Source: Prochilodus magdalenae
Taxonomy: Eukaryota; Chordata; Actinopteri; Characiformes; Prochilodontidae
DNA: 64,000 nucleotides
Assembly (NCBI GenBank): GCA_024036415.1
Contig: JAMWET010000019.1
Span: 224,001 to 288,000, forward strand
Direction of reading: 5' to 3'
Made by a program: the position numbers and the translations under genes. This document shows positions 1 to 11,143 of this stretch, piece by piece (the first letter of the stretch is position 1; the number at the start of each line of letters is the position of its first letter). Below the pieces are notes generated by a model. The model saw only the letters and a program-made list of their open reading frames with translations, was not told the origin of the DNA and ran no database searches.

Positions 1-88
1 CCAAAAACGTATAAAAATTTTCGAGTTTGATCACAAGCGACAGTCTACAAGCTCATGCACATTTGAAGGAAAGCATTCTCCGCCCTGG

Positions 89-685
89 TTAAAGTTCAGA
101 TTTAAGATGACCATCCAAGTGCTTTCTGTAAAATTCCTGCATCCTTCTCCACAAGTCGACCTGTGCATCTGCATGGAATTTTGCTGTTCCACCAAAAGCA
201 ACCGCTTGGCCCACCGCAGCGTGAATTCCAGACGGATAATGAGGCGTGTAGGGGATTTCCAAAAAGTGCCCTGCTTTTGGATAGCTCACCACCTCATAAT
301 TAGATTTTCCGTGTTTCCTGAGGATGTTGGAAGCTTGCTCGCCAAAATAGACGCTGTCGTAGTTTCTGTCATCTTCTGATACCACAAACAGGAAATTGCA
401 GGTGGCACGTTCGATTGGGATGACGGAGGCGTGGTTCTCCTTCGCCATGGGATCTTCCAGAACATCTTTAATGTCCATGATACCCGATTCCGTTATGGTA
501 ATTCTGTCGATATTTGCTGCGAGAGGTGGGATGACCAAGTCTTTGTAGTGGAGCGGAAACAAAACATTGGCAATGGAGCCGTTCAACCAGACAGTGGCTT
601 TCACGTTGGGCAGGAATGATGCCATCGCCAGAGCTATTTCTCCACTCTTGGAGATGGACACTATGCCTATTCCTGTTTTTTTCGC
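89..685 (-). CDS. acot: acot exon 3 (last coding exon)
   Basis: Encodes residues 239-436 and the TAA stop. The acceptor reads ccacag|GCG on the minus strand at 686/685. It carries all three predicted catalytic residues and ends with the family's usual amphipathic tail (around QVDLWRRMQEFYRKHL). The downstream bases 1-88 are presumed 3' UTR; no polyadenylation signal was identified before the window edge. Confidence 0.93.
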   Translation of the reverse strand, partial: AKKTGIGIVSISKSGEIALAMASFLPNVKATVWLNGSIANVLFPLHYKDLVIPPLAANIDRITITESGIMDIKDVLEDPMAKENHASVIPIERATCNFLFVVSEDDRNYDSVYFGEQASNILRKHGKSNYEVVSYPKAGHFLEIPYTPHYPSGIHAAVGQAVAFGGTAKFHADAQVDLWRRMQEFYRKHLDGHLKSEL

Positions 686-3600
686 CTGTGGAGAAAAAGA
701 AAAACACAATAAGGTTGTCAGTGTGATTCATCAGTACTGGAGAAATCCATCTCCAATCTCCAGATTTCACAGAAAGGTACCCCTTAGACTAGTTTAGTGG
801 TTTAATGTTTTATGTCATTGTGCCCAACAGACCCTGTGTAAGGTTTTTAGGTTTTAACCTTCATTAGTTTCCAAGATACCAGCCTATAAAACAGAGCACC
901 TGCTTTAAATTTCCCCTTAAAAAGAGCACTACAGCAGAAGACAAGATACCGCTGTAATTATTCCTCGGTTAATGGGCTGTTTAATGATCAAAAGAGATGC
1001 ACAAATGACATTTTACAGTTTCTCGATAAAGGCATACCGATTTGTCCCCCATTAGAGCTTCTTTAGCTGTTAAATATCCTCATTGAAGCACATAAGATAT
1101 GTACACTGCTCAAAAAAAATAAAGGGAACACTTTTTAATCAGAGTATAGCATCAACTCAGTTCAACTTCAGGGATATTGATCTGGTCAGTTAAGTAGTAG
1201 GGAGGGCCGTTAATCAGTTTCAGCTGCTTTGGTGTTAATGAAATTAACAACAGGTGCAGTAGAGGAGCAACAATGAGACACCACCCAAAACAGGAATGGT
1301 TTAAAAGGACGAGGTCATTGACATTTTGTCTCCCCTCATATTTTCCCACTGATTCTTCACTAGTTCTGCAGTTGACTTGGGTCAGCGTCACTACTAGTAC
1401 CATGGTGCGGTACCTGGACCCTACAGAGGTTGCACAGGTAGTCCAACTACTGAAGGATGGCACATAAATATGTCCCACTGTGTCTCCCAGCACAGTCTTA
1501 AGAGTTTGGTGGAGATTCCAGGAGACAGGCAGTTACTCTAGGAGAGCTGGACTATGGTGCAGAAGGTCCTTCACCCCTCAGCAGGACCGGTATCTGCTCC
1601 TTTGTGCTAGAAGGAACAAGATGAGCACTGCCAGAGCCCTACTGCTGTGAATGTGTCTGACCAAGCAATCAGAAACAGGCCTCATGAGGGTGGCCTGAGG
1701 GCCCGACATCATATAGTGGGCCCTGTGTTTACTGGCCAGCACTGTAGAGCTCGACTGGCATTTGCCACAGAACACCAGAATTGGCAGATCCGCCACAGGC
1801 GCCTTGTGCTTTTCACAGATGAGAGCAGGTTTTACCTGAGCACATGTGACAGACATGACAGGCTCTGGAGACGCCGTGGAGAATATGTCATGTCGCCTGC
1901 AACATCATTCAGCATGACCGGTTTGGTGGTGGGTCAGTGATGGTCTGGGGGGGCATATCTCTGGAAGGACGCACAGACCTCTACAGGCTAGACAACAGCA
2001 CCCTGACTGCTATTAGGCATCAGGATAAAATCCTTGGACCTGTTGTCAGACCCCACGCTGGTGCAGTGGGTCCTGGGTTCCTCCTGGTACACAACAATGC
2101 CCGGCCTCATGTGGCGAGAGTATGCAGGCAGTTCTTGGAGAATGAAGGAATTGATACCATTGACTGGCCCACCGGCTCGCCTGACCTAAATCCAATAGAA
2201 CACCTCTGGGACATTGTTTCGGTCCATCCGACGCCACCAGGTTGCACTCGAGACTGTCCAGGAGCTCAGTGATGCCCTGGTCCAGATCTGGGAGGAGATC
2301 ACCCAGGACACCATCCGTTGTCTCATTAGGAGCATGTGGAGGCCATACAAAAGTCCATTTTGAGTTGCTGCAATAGAATGTGGGTTAAATGGACGAGCCT
2401 GCTGCTTCATTTTTTCGCTTTGATTTTCAGGGTGTCTTTGAATTCAACCCTCTATAGGGTGCGCATTTTCATTTCCATCAAACGATGTGGCATCCTTTCG
2501 TTCCTAACACATTACCTAGTCTATATGAGGAAAGACATTCTGCATGATTTCTTTTCCCATTGGGATCTGATGTGTTTTCAAAGTGTTCCCTTTATTTTTT
2601 TGAGCAGTGTATTACTCAGTTTGCAGTACACTTTTAACAACACATTCTTGCCTTACTAAATTTAGGATTCCATAAAATAAAATTGTGATAAATAAATAAA
2701 TAATTATTTAAATATCTCACATGTGGTTCATTCATATACTAATGTGTAAACCACAATAGTTAATGAGGAAGCCATAAAATACACAGTGTTAGAAAATTCA
2801 AAATAAAACAGTGAGACTACATACATACTTAACATGTCACTGCTGTCGGAACAAAACCTCGATTCACCATTTGTCGTTTTTCAGTTTAATTTTTATGATT
2901 TGAAATGTTGTCTACTACACTGTGTGTAAACTTCATGATGAATGGGCCAAAATACTAAGCAAGAATGGTCTGGTTACATTGACTTCCATTAAAAGTATGC
3001 TTTTTTTTTTTTTGTCAGCATTTTGGAGATACAAGGTTTGTTCTGACAGCACTGATGCATTTTAATATAAGCACCCTGGATCAAGAACTTGTCATCTTGA
3101 ATGTGTGGAATGGATCTTAAAGCAGATGATAATGTTTGGCTAAAAGGAGTGACTGTATTTGGGCGTGTCAAAGACCACAGTGTGAAGGAAACAGCTGAAT
3201 CTGCAGGTGTATGGAACGTACAGTCATACAGTGTGTCTGCATGGGTCTGCTCTCAAAATCTGAAGACATGCCATCATGTGAGCTGGAGATACTAACCAAC
3301 CAGAAAGACGAGAGGTTTAGATTAATTTACCAAAGTGTCTAACCCCACTGACCTCAGGGAGGTTCTGCACGAACGTTGCAGCTTCTTCAAAGTACTCCAG
3401 ATCAATCTTTTCAACTGTCCTGGGCATGTCCTGGTATCCATAGAGAGCCAGAGCCAGCACCAAATAGCCTTTACTAGCCAGTAGAGCTGCCCGTGGTTCG
3501 CACAGGATGCCTCCCAAAGTATACAGATCTATAATGGCAGAAAACGGACCTTCTCCTGTAACAGAGATCACAGTAACATTGCTTTATGTGGAAATCAGTC

Positions 3601-6600
3601 ACTATAGTCATCTAGACTTGGGAGATACCACACTGAACAGCTCCAGTGATCGTTACCGCTACCTAATTATATTCATGGGTCAAAGGTCAACTGTTATGCT
3701 GGAATGTTACAGAGACATAATGTGGAACCCATCTGACTGAACAGACAGAATCTGTATTTTTGCACACATTTCACAAAAAGTAGATACATGCATAACCATG
3801 ATATACACCCATCAGCCATAACATTACAACCATGTCCATTTATCTACACTCACTACTTTGTAGTTACAGTTACAGACTGCAGTCCATCTGTTTCCCTGTA
3901 TACTTGGTTATCCCCTTTTACCTTGTTCTTTAATAGTCAGGACCCCCTCAGGACCACCACCGATAATGTACTATGTGGATGGTGAATAATTCTCAACACT
4001 GCAGTGACTGTATTGTGTGTAGTGTGTGCGGTGCTGGTGTGAGTGGATCAGACACAGCAGTGCTGCTGGAAGGTTCAAACACTGTGTCCACTCACTGTCC
4101 ACTCTATTAGACACTCCTACCTTGCTGGTCCAGCTTGTAGATGTACAGTCAGAGACGATAGCTCATCTGCTGCTGCACAATTTGTATTAGCCATTCTCTA
4201 GTCCTCCTTCAGCAGTGCCCACAGGACGCTGCCCACAGGACGCTGCCCACAGGACGCTGCCCACAGGACGCTGCCCACAGGACGCTGCCCACAGGACGCT
4301 GCTGGCTGGATAGTTCTGATTGGTGGCCTATTCTTAGTGCAGCAGTGACACTGAGGTGTGTAAAACTCCAGCAGCACTGCTGTCTGATCCACTAACACCA
4401 CCAAATTAGTTTCATTGCAGTGCTGAGAATGATCCACCACCCACAAAATCCATGCTCTGTGGTGGTCCTGTGGGGGTCCGGACCATAAAATAAGGTGATG
4501 GGGATAAAGTATGCAGAGAAACAGATGGACTACAGTGTGTAATTGTAGAACGACAGGGTGCACGTGTGTGGAAAGTGGAGCTAATAAGATTACACTGCAG
4601 TAACAGCCTCTTCTCTTCCGGCTAAGCTTCACGCTAGATGCTGTGAGGGTTTGATTGCAAGAACATTAGTAGGGTCAATCAGATTTAGTGCAGTAAAACG
4701 CTGAATGCAAGTCAATGGGTACAGCTACAGCCTTCTGTTCCTACTCTGCCTTCATTACGCCCGTAGTAGTGTACATTCTCCGACAGCTTACAGATATGGG
4801 CGAACCGGAGCAGTTCCACAGAAAATCCTTGGGTGCAATAGTTCAAACAAGACATGCAGCGGGTTCTTAGCATTAAAGAGGAAAAATTCTCCATCCACGA
4901 AGCTGCACGCCTTTGGTAGAAGGTACACTACCATCCACGGTTGCCATGTTTGGTGTTCCGAGTCAGGAACATTCAGTTCGGGACTGCCCTCTAGTGGAGG
5001 TCTTGCTTACCATCCATGCCAATGTAAAGAACACATGGAAGTACGTGGGCAGCATTTAAAACTGACAGGTTCATTTTCATGCTTAGAGGGAGTATAAACA
5101 AACCTTGCGTACACAGCAGGAGGAAAGAACTGCCGCTCAAGGCTGGTGGCGGCGCCTCGACTGCTGTCCCTGCCGCCTGTCTTGTCCCTGCCTCGTCTTT
5201 CTCAGTCTTCTCCACCAGTTTGCTCGCCAAGTTTGCCTGAACCCTGCAGTCGGCTAAGGAGCAATCCCACTTCTGACACCAGTGTAGCATCAGCACAGGG
5301 TAAAAAGTGACAAGAGTAGTAGTGCTTTAAACTACTGCTCTTCTACTGAACACGGCAGAAGGGAAGACATGCCACTCCGTGCTGCTGACCGGCTGGGGAA
5401 GCAGGCAGGCCATCAACAGGTCTTCCTGATGACATGAGCAGCAAATACGTGTTTTAGGTCTTCCTCGACGCAGCTAATGAGGGGGAGTAATGTCATACAC
5501 GTAACGAGGTTACATATTCAGAATGCAAAACACATATAATGGTATTCCATTCAGAGAGCATTCAGAATACATGTACACTGGTGAAATTAATGGAATACCT
5601 AAAGGGATTCATCCGTTTAACATTCACTCTTAGATTAAATTACAGCTATTCCATATCTTTCCAGAAACCCCTGAAATAACCATGAACCATGAACAAATAC
5701 AGATCACATGCAGCTTTATTAGTTGCCAGCTCACTCGAGGTCATGGAGCTGGCACCACACAGCCAGTAGAGAAACTTTTATGTCTTGGAAATTCAAACAT
5801 CATTCCAGGTTGAAGGAAGATAAAGGAGAGAGTACCGTCACTGTGTAGTGCAGCCTCTGTTTGCCACCTACTAACTTGCTTTCAGCGCCCACAGACTTCA
5901 CCTCCAACCTGAAGAAGCATCCTGAAGCAGGTTATTTTTTTGGCCTGACTAAAGTCGTCTGCGGCTTATTGGTTAGCTTAGCATGGCTGCCCTAACTCAG
6001 TACAGTTGTAAGTACCAACCTACTTAGTCAAACTGTCAACATCCTATAAGTCAGCTAACGCTAATTAGCAGGTCAGTTAGCCACAGTAAGCACAAAGAAG
6101 ACTGTCAATTCGTTATTGAGCATTAACTAGCGTTAGAGACTATGCCTTCTGTTAGCTTTATATAGAATGCATCTGTTACTGGTATTCCTGTGTGAGGCTG
6201 CTCTGAAAACGGTGGACATGATTACATGTTCCTGCACACTGTTTTGCCTATATCACCGCTCTGGTTGACATGGCTAGCTTATGATACAACAACAACTTAC
6301 TCCTTCACTACTAACAGTACAGTCTTTACTCCCAACGGTACAGTCTTTACTCCTCCCAATGGTGTAGTCTTTACTCCTTCACTACTAACAGTACAGTCTT
6401 TACTCCCAACGGCACAGTCTTTACTCCTCCCAATGGTGTAGTCTTTACTCCTTCACTACTAACAGTACAGTCTTTACTCCTAACAGTACAGTGTAGTCTT
6501 TACTCCTTTACTACTAATGGTGTAGTCTTTACTCCTTCACTACTAACAGTACAGTCTTTACTCCTTCACTACTAACGGTGCAGTCTTTACTCCTAACAGT

Positions 6601-8597
6601 ACAGTGTAGTCTTTACTCCTAATGGTACAGTCTTTACTCCTTCACTACTAACAGTGCAGTCTTTACTCCTTCACTACTGACAGTACAGTCTTTACTCCTA
6701 ACAGTACAGTGTAGTCTTTACTCCTAATGGTACAGTCTTTACTCCTAACAGTGCAGTCTCTACTCCTAACAGTACAGTCTTTACTCCTTCACTACTAACG
6801 GTACAGCCTTTACTCCTAATGGTACAGTCTTTATTTCTTCACTACTAACAGTACAGTCTTTACTCCTAACAGTACAGTGTAGTCTCTACTCCTAACAGTA
6901 CAGTCTCTACTACTAACGGTACAGTCTTTACTCCTAACAGTACAGTGTAGTCTTTACTTCTAACGGTGCAGTCTTTACTCCTAACAGTACAGTGTAGTCT
7001 TTACTCATAATGGTGCTGTCTTAACTCCTTCACTACTAACGGTACAGTCTTTACTCCTAACAGCAGTGTAGTCTTTACTTCTAACGGTGCAGTCTTTACT
7101 CCTTCACTACTAACGGTACAGTCTTTACTCCTAACAGTACAGTCTTTACTCCTAACAGTACAGTGTAGTCTTTACTCCTAACGGTGCCGTCTTAACTCCT
7201 TCACTACTAACAGTACAGTCTTTACTCCTAACAGTGTAATCTTTACTCCTCCCAATGATGTAGTCTTTACTCCTTCACTACTAACGGTACAGTCTTTACT
7301 CCTAACAGTACAGTGTAATCTTTACTCCTAACAGTACAGTGTAATCTGTACTCCTCCTAATGATGTAGTCTTTACTCCTTCACTACTAACGGTACAGTCT
7401 TTACTCCTAACAGTACAGTGTAATCTTTACTCCTAACAGTACAGTGTAATCTTTACTCCTCCCAATGATGTAGTCTTTACTCCTTCACTACTAATGGTAG
7501 AGTCTTTACACCTAATGGTGTGGTCTTTACTCCTACTGGTACAGTCTTTACTAATCCCAATGGTGTAGTCTTTACTCCTAATGGTGTAGTCTTTACTCCT
7601 CCCAATGGTGTAGTTTTTACTCCTCCCAATGGTGTAGTCTTTACTCCTTTGCTCTTAACGGTCTGGTCTTTACTACTAATGGTGTGGTCTTTAGTCCTCC
7701 CAATGGTGTAGTCTTTACTCCTAACTGTGTAGTCTTTACTCCTAACAGTACAGTCTTTACCTCTCCTGCACGTCTACGGGACTGTTCCGACTTACCAGAT
7801 GTCAGAAAGACTTTCTGAAGTGTTGTGGTATTGCCTTATTGCCATATCGCTTCATAACCCTCCCACTGAAGCATACTGGATATGCTGACCTTAGGCTAAC
7901 GTGCAGCCCACTCTACTAGCAACCCCAAATCCTCTATGGAGATTAAACAACTGCAATCAATGAGGGGTGTCCTGATACTCCAGTCTATGCAGTGTCTTTC
8001 AGTGTTGAATGATGATCAACTCTATTCTACACCACGGAGGGGCGCTATTAGACCGAGTTCAACAGGAGAGCATGAACGGGACTGACCAGGCGGTGTGAAG
8101 AGGGTTCCTCGTATCCTTCCCTCTCTTACAGGGGTTCTTCGGACACCAGGGGCCGCAAGGTGCCTTTCATTGGTCACCTGAGCGAGGACCTCTCCACCAC
8201 TAGAGGCCACGATGTGGTAGTTAAGGGGGGTCGACGCGTCTCTCTTCACCACTTTACTGTGCGGCACGTCCGGCCGCATTGACCAAAACAAACCCATCGG
8301 CTCGACCCCTGTGTAGGTGCCCCCCAGAGAGGGGTGACGGCTCAGGTCCACTTCCCCGTTCCCGTCCGCCTGGTATGTGGCCGTAGCTTTGAAAGTTACT
8401 CCTTTATCGTCCTTCAGGTTGGACTGGAGCTCCACGTGCTGCCGAGCAGTCAAACCGCTCAGTTTGATCTGAACAGGCTCGTCAAACATGCAGCTGGTGC
8501 TCGGCAGGACGCGGAGACGCGCCGCGGAGTCGGAGTAAGTTCTCATCAGCGCACTTCTCACGGAACCTTTACAGCAGCGACCCAGCAGCAAGGCCAT
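89..8597 (-). CDS. acot: Acyl-CoA thioesterase (ACOT1/2/4/6-BAAT family), three exons
   Basis: Joining 8597-8087, 3555-3353 and 685-89 on the minus strand gives an uninterrupted 1311-nt CDS, 436 aa. Both introns have GT-AG ends. The family hydrolyses fatty acyl-CoA to free acid and CoA, or in BAAT conjugates bile acids. Residues 1-36 are basic with almost no acidic residues, like a mitochondrial leader. About 38-165 match the N-terminal acyl-CoA thioesterase/BAAT domain, and about 215-430 match the C-terminal alpha/beta-hydrolase domain. The predicted triad is Ser250 (in VSISKSGE), Asp344 (in SEDDRNYD) and His378 (in KAGHFLEIPY). The Ser-Asp (94) and Ser-His (128) spacings agree with my memory of human ACOT2. 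A serine nucleophile argues for thioesterase rather than BAAT, which uses Cys. The elbow reads S-x-S-x-S instead of the usual G-x-S-x-G. The C-terminus ends SEL, not a canonical peroxisomal PTS1. It is transcribed divergently from susd6. The exact paralogue is uncertain. Confidence 0.93.
1104..2609 (+). mobile_element. Tc1/mariner-like DNA transposon, full-length but defective
   Basis: The ends are inverted: CACTGCTCAAAAAAA at 1104 and its complement ending TGAGCAGTG at 2609. The AAAGGGAACAC segment just inside is also mirrored (GTGTTCCCTTTA at 2583-2594). The 1506-bp element is flanked by TA on both sides (1102-1103, 2610-2611), the Tc1/mariner target duplication. It holds a decayed transposase and sits in acot intron 2, antisense to the gene. 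Confidence 0.92.
1402..2363 (+). pseudogene. Tc1-like transposase pseudogene
   Basis: The reading begins MVRYLDPTEVAQVVQLLKDG and is then broken by a stop and several frameshifts; pieces continue in other frames to about 2363. Recognisable transposase segments are NVSDQAIRNRPHEGGLRAR, LFTDESRF (first catalytic Asp), LLVHNNARPH (the usual second Asp is Asn here) and SPDLNPIEHLWD (Glu of the DDE triad). With both frameshifts and a lost catalytic residue, this copy cannot mobilise itself. Confidence 0.9.
3353..3555 (-). CDS. acot: acot exon 2
   Basis: 203 nt, with acceptor ttacag|GAGAAGG and donor GAG|gtcagt. It completes the split Gly171 codon and encodes residues 172-238, the start of the alpha/beta-hydrolase fold. 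Recognisable family segments include DLYTLGGILCEPRAALLASK and LEYFEEAATF. The reading frame joins both neighbouring exons without loss. Confidence 0.92.
3800..4562. mobile_element. Long fold-back non-autonomous DNA element
   Basis: The two halves are imperfect inverted copies. GGATCAGACACAGCAGTGCT near 4046 pairs with AGCACTGCTGTCTGATCC near 4372. TCAGGACCCCCTCAGGACCA near 3938 pairs with GTGGTCCTGTGGGGGTCC near 4462. CAGTCCATCTGTTTC near 3880 pairs with AACAGATGGACT near 4520. The left edge (ACCCATCAGCCATAACATTA) resembles a terminus common in fish MITEs, from memory. A related shorter copy lies at about 41050-41315. Confidence 0.75.
4218..4301. repeat. 14-bp tandem repeat, six copies
   Basis: Six perfect head-to-tail copies of CCCACAGGACGCTG, in the right half of the fold-back element. 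The left half has no counterpart, so the expansion arose after the element formed. Confidence 0.95.
6296..7765. repeat. acot: Pyrimidine-rich minisatellite in acot intron 1
   Basis: About 1.5 kb of irregular tandem units built from CTTTACTCC followed by either TAACAGTACAGT or TTCACTACTAACGGTACAGT, so spacing alternates at roughly 20-30 bp. Toward the right end, units of the CCCAATGGTGTAGT type dominate. Units diverge but the register is easy to follow throughout. Confidence 0.92.
8087..8597 (-). CDS. acot: acot exon 1 with start codon
   Basis: 511 nt encoding residues 1-170 plus one base, with donor CCTG|gtcagt. The chosen start is the first Met of the open frame (MALLLGRCCKGSVRSALMR). It is followed by a basic, Ser/Ala-rich leader, and the family domain begins at about residue 38 (FDEPVQIKLSGL). 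Alternative in-frame Mets at residues 18 and 37 would give a cytosolic form, so the start and targeting are inferred. Confidence 0.9.
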
Positions 8598-8867
8598 GTT
8601 GTTTTATGCGAGATGCAAGGTTGCCAGATCCCTCCCAGTAGTTCCCTCTTTTGTAGTAGCATTTTCCATTGGCCACGCCCATATAACCTTTGACACAAAT
8701 GCACAAAGTAGGAGTCAGGAGAAAATAGCACATTTGTAGTATTTTATTATTAATAATAATAATAATTAATACATATATATACACATTTATGGCAGAATGG
8801 AGGCATGGACAGAGGAGGCGAGTGGAAGAATTTTGTGATGGTTCAAATAATCAGCGGAGCAGTGGCA

Positions 8868-8907
<40 letters not shown>

Positions 8908-9929
8908 GAGTAAATATTTGAAAAATCCTCCTACAACCACTATTTTGTTGAACTTTGATACATAAACAGCTGCTCCTTAACAAGACAAGAAATTAATACC
9001 TTCTTGCTTCTTTAACAATGAAACAAAGACAGAAATAATATAATAAATATAATATTTTATACCTATAACTGATCTGCTGTCCTCCTTCGCTGCAGTTATG
9101 TGTTTTTCAATGCTTATATTGGCTACTAGCACCTTAATTTGAAACTGATAGGCAGTAAGGGTGGTGCCACACCTCCAAAAGTGGTGGGTGCAAAATGTAT
9201 CGTTTCCAAAAATAAATAAATGCATACATAAATAGAAATGCAGCTGGGTGATTGTTGCAGGATAGCTGAGTGCCTATTGAAATAAATACTAAAGAAAACT
9301 GGAAGTGAAAATGCCAGGTGGTTTATTGTGTCCAAGTTTTCAGGTGCAGTGGAATCAAAACCCCCCCAAAAATAATCAAATAGGGAAAAACCCAGAAACT
9401 AAAAGAAAAAAAAAAAAAAAAATTAACTAAACAAGTGGATACAAATATATCCAATATGTTCTCAAACACAGCACTTCTAAAGACAGATGCACCCCCAAGC
9501 CAGTCCTCCTAAAATTGCTGCGGTCTGCTATTTAAATAGCCATTAAGCTGTTGGATTAGCCCAACTACAGGTAAGTTACAGGTAAGTTTAAAACTGGAAA
9601 CATTCATCCTGAACCTGTCCAAAGAAGCCATATAACCTGCCCCCCCCCCGCCCCCCTGTTTAGCATGGGAAATGGAACAATACAATTGTGATCCAACCCC
9701 CAGACTACATATCCCAACAGAACTCGGGGCTCGGGTCCTTCGACTTTTGGCAGGCTGCCGGCATGCTGTAACAAACAGGTGAGACAAACTCCTTTAAACA
9801 CACAGTATCCATTATAAATTCTCTCTCCCCATGGAACAGACGAGAGCTTACAGTGATGTATTGATGTATGGAAGGGTAAACGTGTCATAAAGAGTGAAAG
9901 AGCAGAACACAGCAAAAACAGGGGAGATG
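8598..9929. other. acot upstream region; no gene seen
   Basis: Presumed acot promoter and 5' UTR lie immediately right of 8597; the minus strand carries CATAAAAC about 5-15 bases before the ATG, but no clear core promoter can be assigned. The rest is AT-rich with a TG microsatellite (8871-8906), an A-run near 9400 and C-runs near 9640. No coding region recognised. Confidence 0.5.
8871..8906. repeat. (GT)n microsatellite
   Basis: About 18 uninterrupted GT units, upstream of acot. Confidence 0.97.
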
Positions 9930-10215
9930 ACCGTGGACTTCAGGAGGTGGACTCACAATCAGTGGACTCACCATCCTGGACAGAACTGTGATGGCTGTGG
10001 AGTCTCACGAGTCCCTGGGTACGTCAATCACTAAGGTCCTGAAGTAGGGCTGCAACATCAGCTCCATCATCAAGAACGCCCAACAGAGGATGTACTTCCT
10101 GTGTCAGCTGAGGAAGGTCAGCCTTTCCCAGGAGCTGATGGTACAGTTCTTCTCTGCCTCCATAAAATCTGTTATCACCACATCTGTTATCCATCACAGC
10201 GTGGCAAGCAAGGGT
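9930..10215 (+). pseudogene. LINE reverse-transcriptase relic (L2/CR1-like)
   Basis: The plus-strand reading includes SIIKNAQQRMYFLCQLRKV followed by LSQELMVQFFSASIKSVIT. This matches the C-terminal part of L2/CR1-type reverse transcriptase, where the pattern AQQRLxFLRxLR...VxxxFYxxxIESVLT is typical. A stop codon interrupts it near 10048 and the rest of the element is missing, so it is a dead fragment. Confidence 0.75.
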
Positions 10216-10239
10216 GAGCCTTACCGCTGTCCCTGACTG

Positions 10240-10395
10240 ACCCAACAGCCACGATTGCGGACATTCAGCGAGCAGTGATGCCCTCCATGAGTCATCTCGT
10301 TAGTGTCAGTACAGTTGTCAGCCAGCTGCATGACAAAGGACTACATGCACACAGGCCTTACGCAACTGCCCTTATCACCACGTCAACATCCCCAA
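10240..10395 (+). pseudogene. Tc1-like transposase fragment
   Basis: The stretch with GCGGACATTCAGCGAGCAGT and GACTACATGCACACAGGCC closely parallels 63598-63700 in this window. Translation gives STVVSQLHDKGLHAHRP, matching the HTH-linker part of Tc1-like transposase (STIGRQLHNRGLHARRP in the other copy). Both ends are truncated. Confidence 0.7.
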
Positions 10396-11143
10396 GACTA
10401 CAATATAAACAAAGCCATTCAACAGATGGTGTAATGTAAAATGGTTTTACCTTCTCGTCCAACATCAGTGACCTCACAAATGTGCTTTTGGAAGAATGGT
10501 CAAAATTTCCAATAAGCACATTCCTTTTGTTCCAGCTGTTATAGCTGCAAGGGGTGGGCAGACATCATGTTAAACCCTATAGATTGGAATGTCACTCAAG
10601 TTCATTTATGTGTAGATGAGCGAATACATTTGGCAATATGTTATATATATATATATATATAAAATTTATATATAACATTGTTTGTTTCTCTGGGCATATC
10701 ACAAATAAACTTGAATCTTGAATCATTGTCAGTAAGTCATGTAACAGTTTCGTTATTCTTTAATGGATTCAGTTGCTGAGCTGTCTCTTCAAATAAGAAT
10801 AACACATATTAACAGGACAACAGTGCTGAGTCATCCTTGCCCAGTTAAACTGGTACTGTGCCGAGTGCCTTAAGGAGCAGGGTTGAGAAACACTGCTGTA
10901 TGAAACCAAATACAAACCATTCTCTATCAATCAAAATCACTACAGGCCCTTGATTACAGCTCCTTCAGAATCACTACTGCCCCAGCAGACTTGCTTCTAT
11001 TCCATCAGACTAACAACTGCCCCAGTGGTCTGTCTTAAGCTCTATCTGATTACTACAGCTGAAGAGCTAAAGATCAAGATGAGAATTTAAGCATGAAACT
11101 TTTCCTCAACTCCAGTTCCAAAACAGTCGGGATGCTGTGTAGA
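10396..11143. other. AT-rich intergenic DNA
   Basis: No gene recognised. Contains an AT microsatellite and short palindrome at 10641-10674. The text GCAGGGTTGAGAAACACTG near 10878 resembles the end of a dispersed fold-back repeat also seen near 41789. Confidence 0.6.

Larger units (their letters stand above)
686..3352 (-). other. acot: acot intron 2
   Basis: GT-AG intron on the minus strand. More than half is the Tc1-like element at 1104-2609. The flanks 686-1103 and 2610-3352 are AT-rich, with a poly-T run near 3001 and no recognised gene or motif. Confidence 0.85.
3556..8086 (-). other. acot: acot intron 1
   Basis: 4.5 kb GT-AG intron containing a fold-back element (about 3800-4562) and a minisatellite (about 6296-7765). 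Between them, 4563-6295 shows no gene I can support. The GC-richer stretch around 5110-5290 is open on the minus strand for about 100 codons but matches no family I know. 7766-8086 is featureless. Confidence 0.8.

Noticed and set aside
4991..5296. Minus-strand reading in acot intron 1 with a GC-rich Ala/Glu part
   Set aside because: Has plausible splice-like ends but no recognisable domain, and splicing it between acot exons 1 and 2 is not needed for the family protein; left as uncharacterised intron.
8334..8693. Plus-strand reading opposite acot exon 1
   Set aside because: Shadow of the minus-strand exon with recognised domain.
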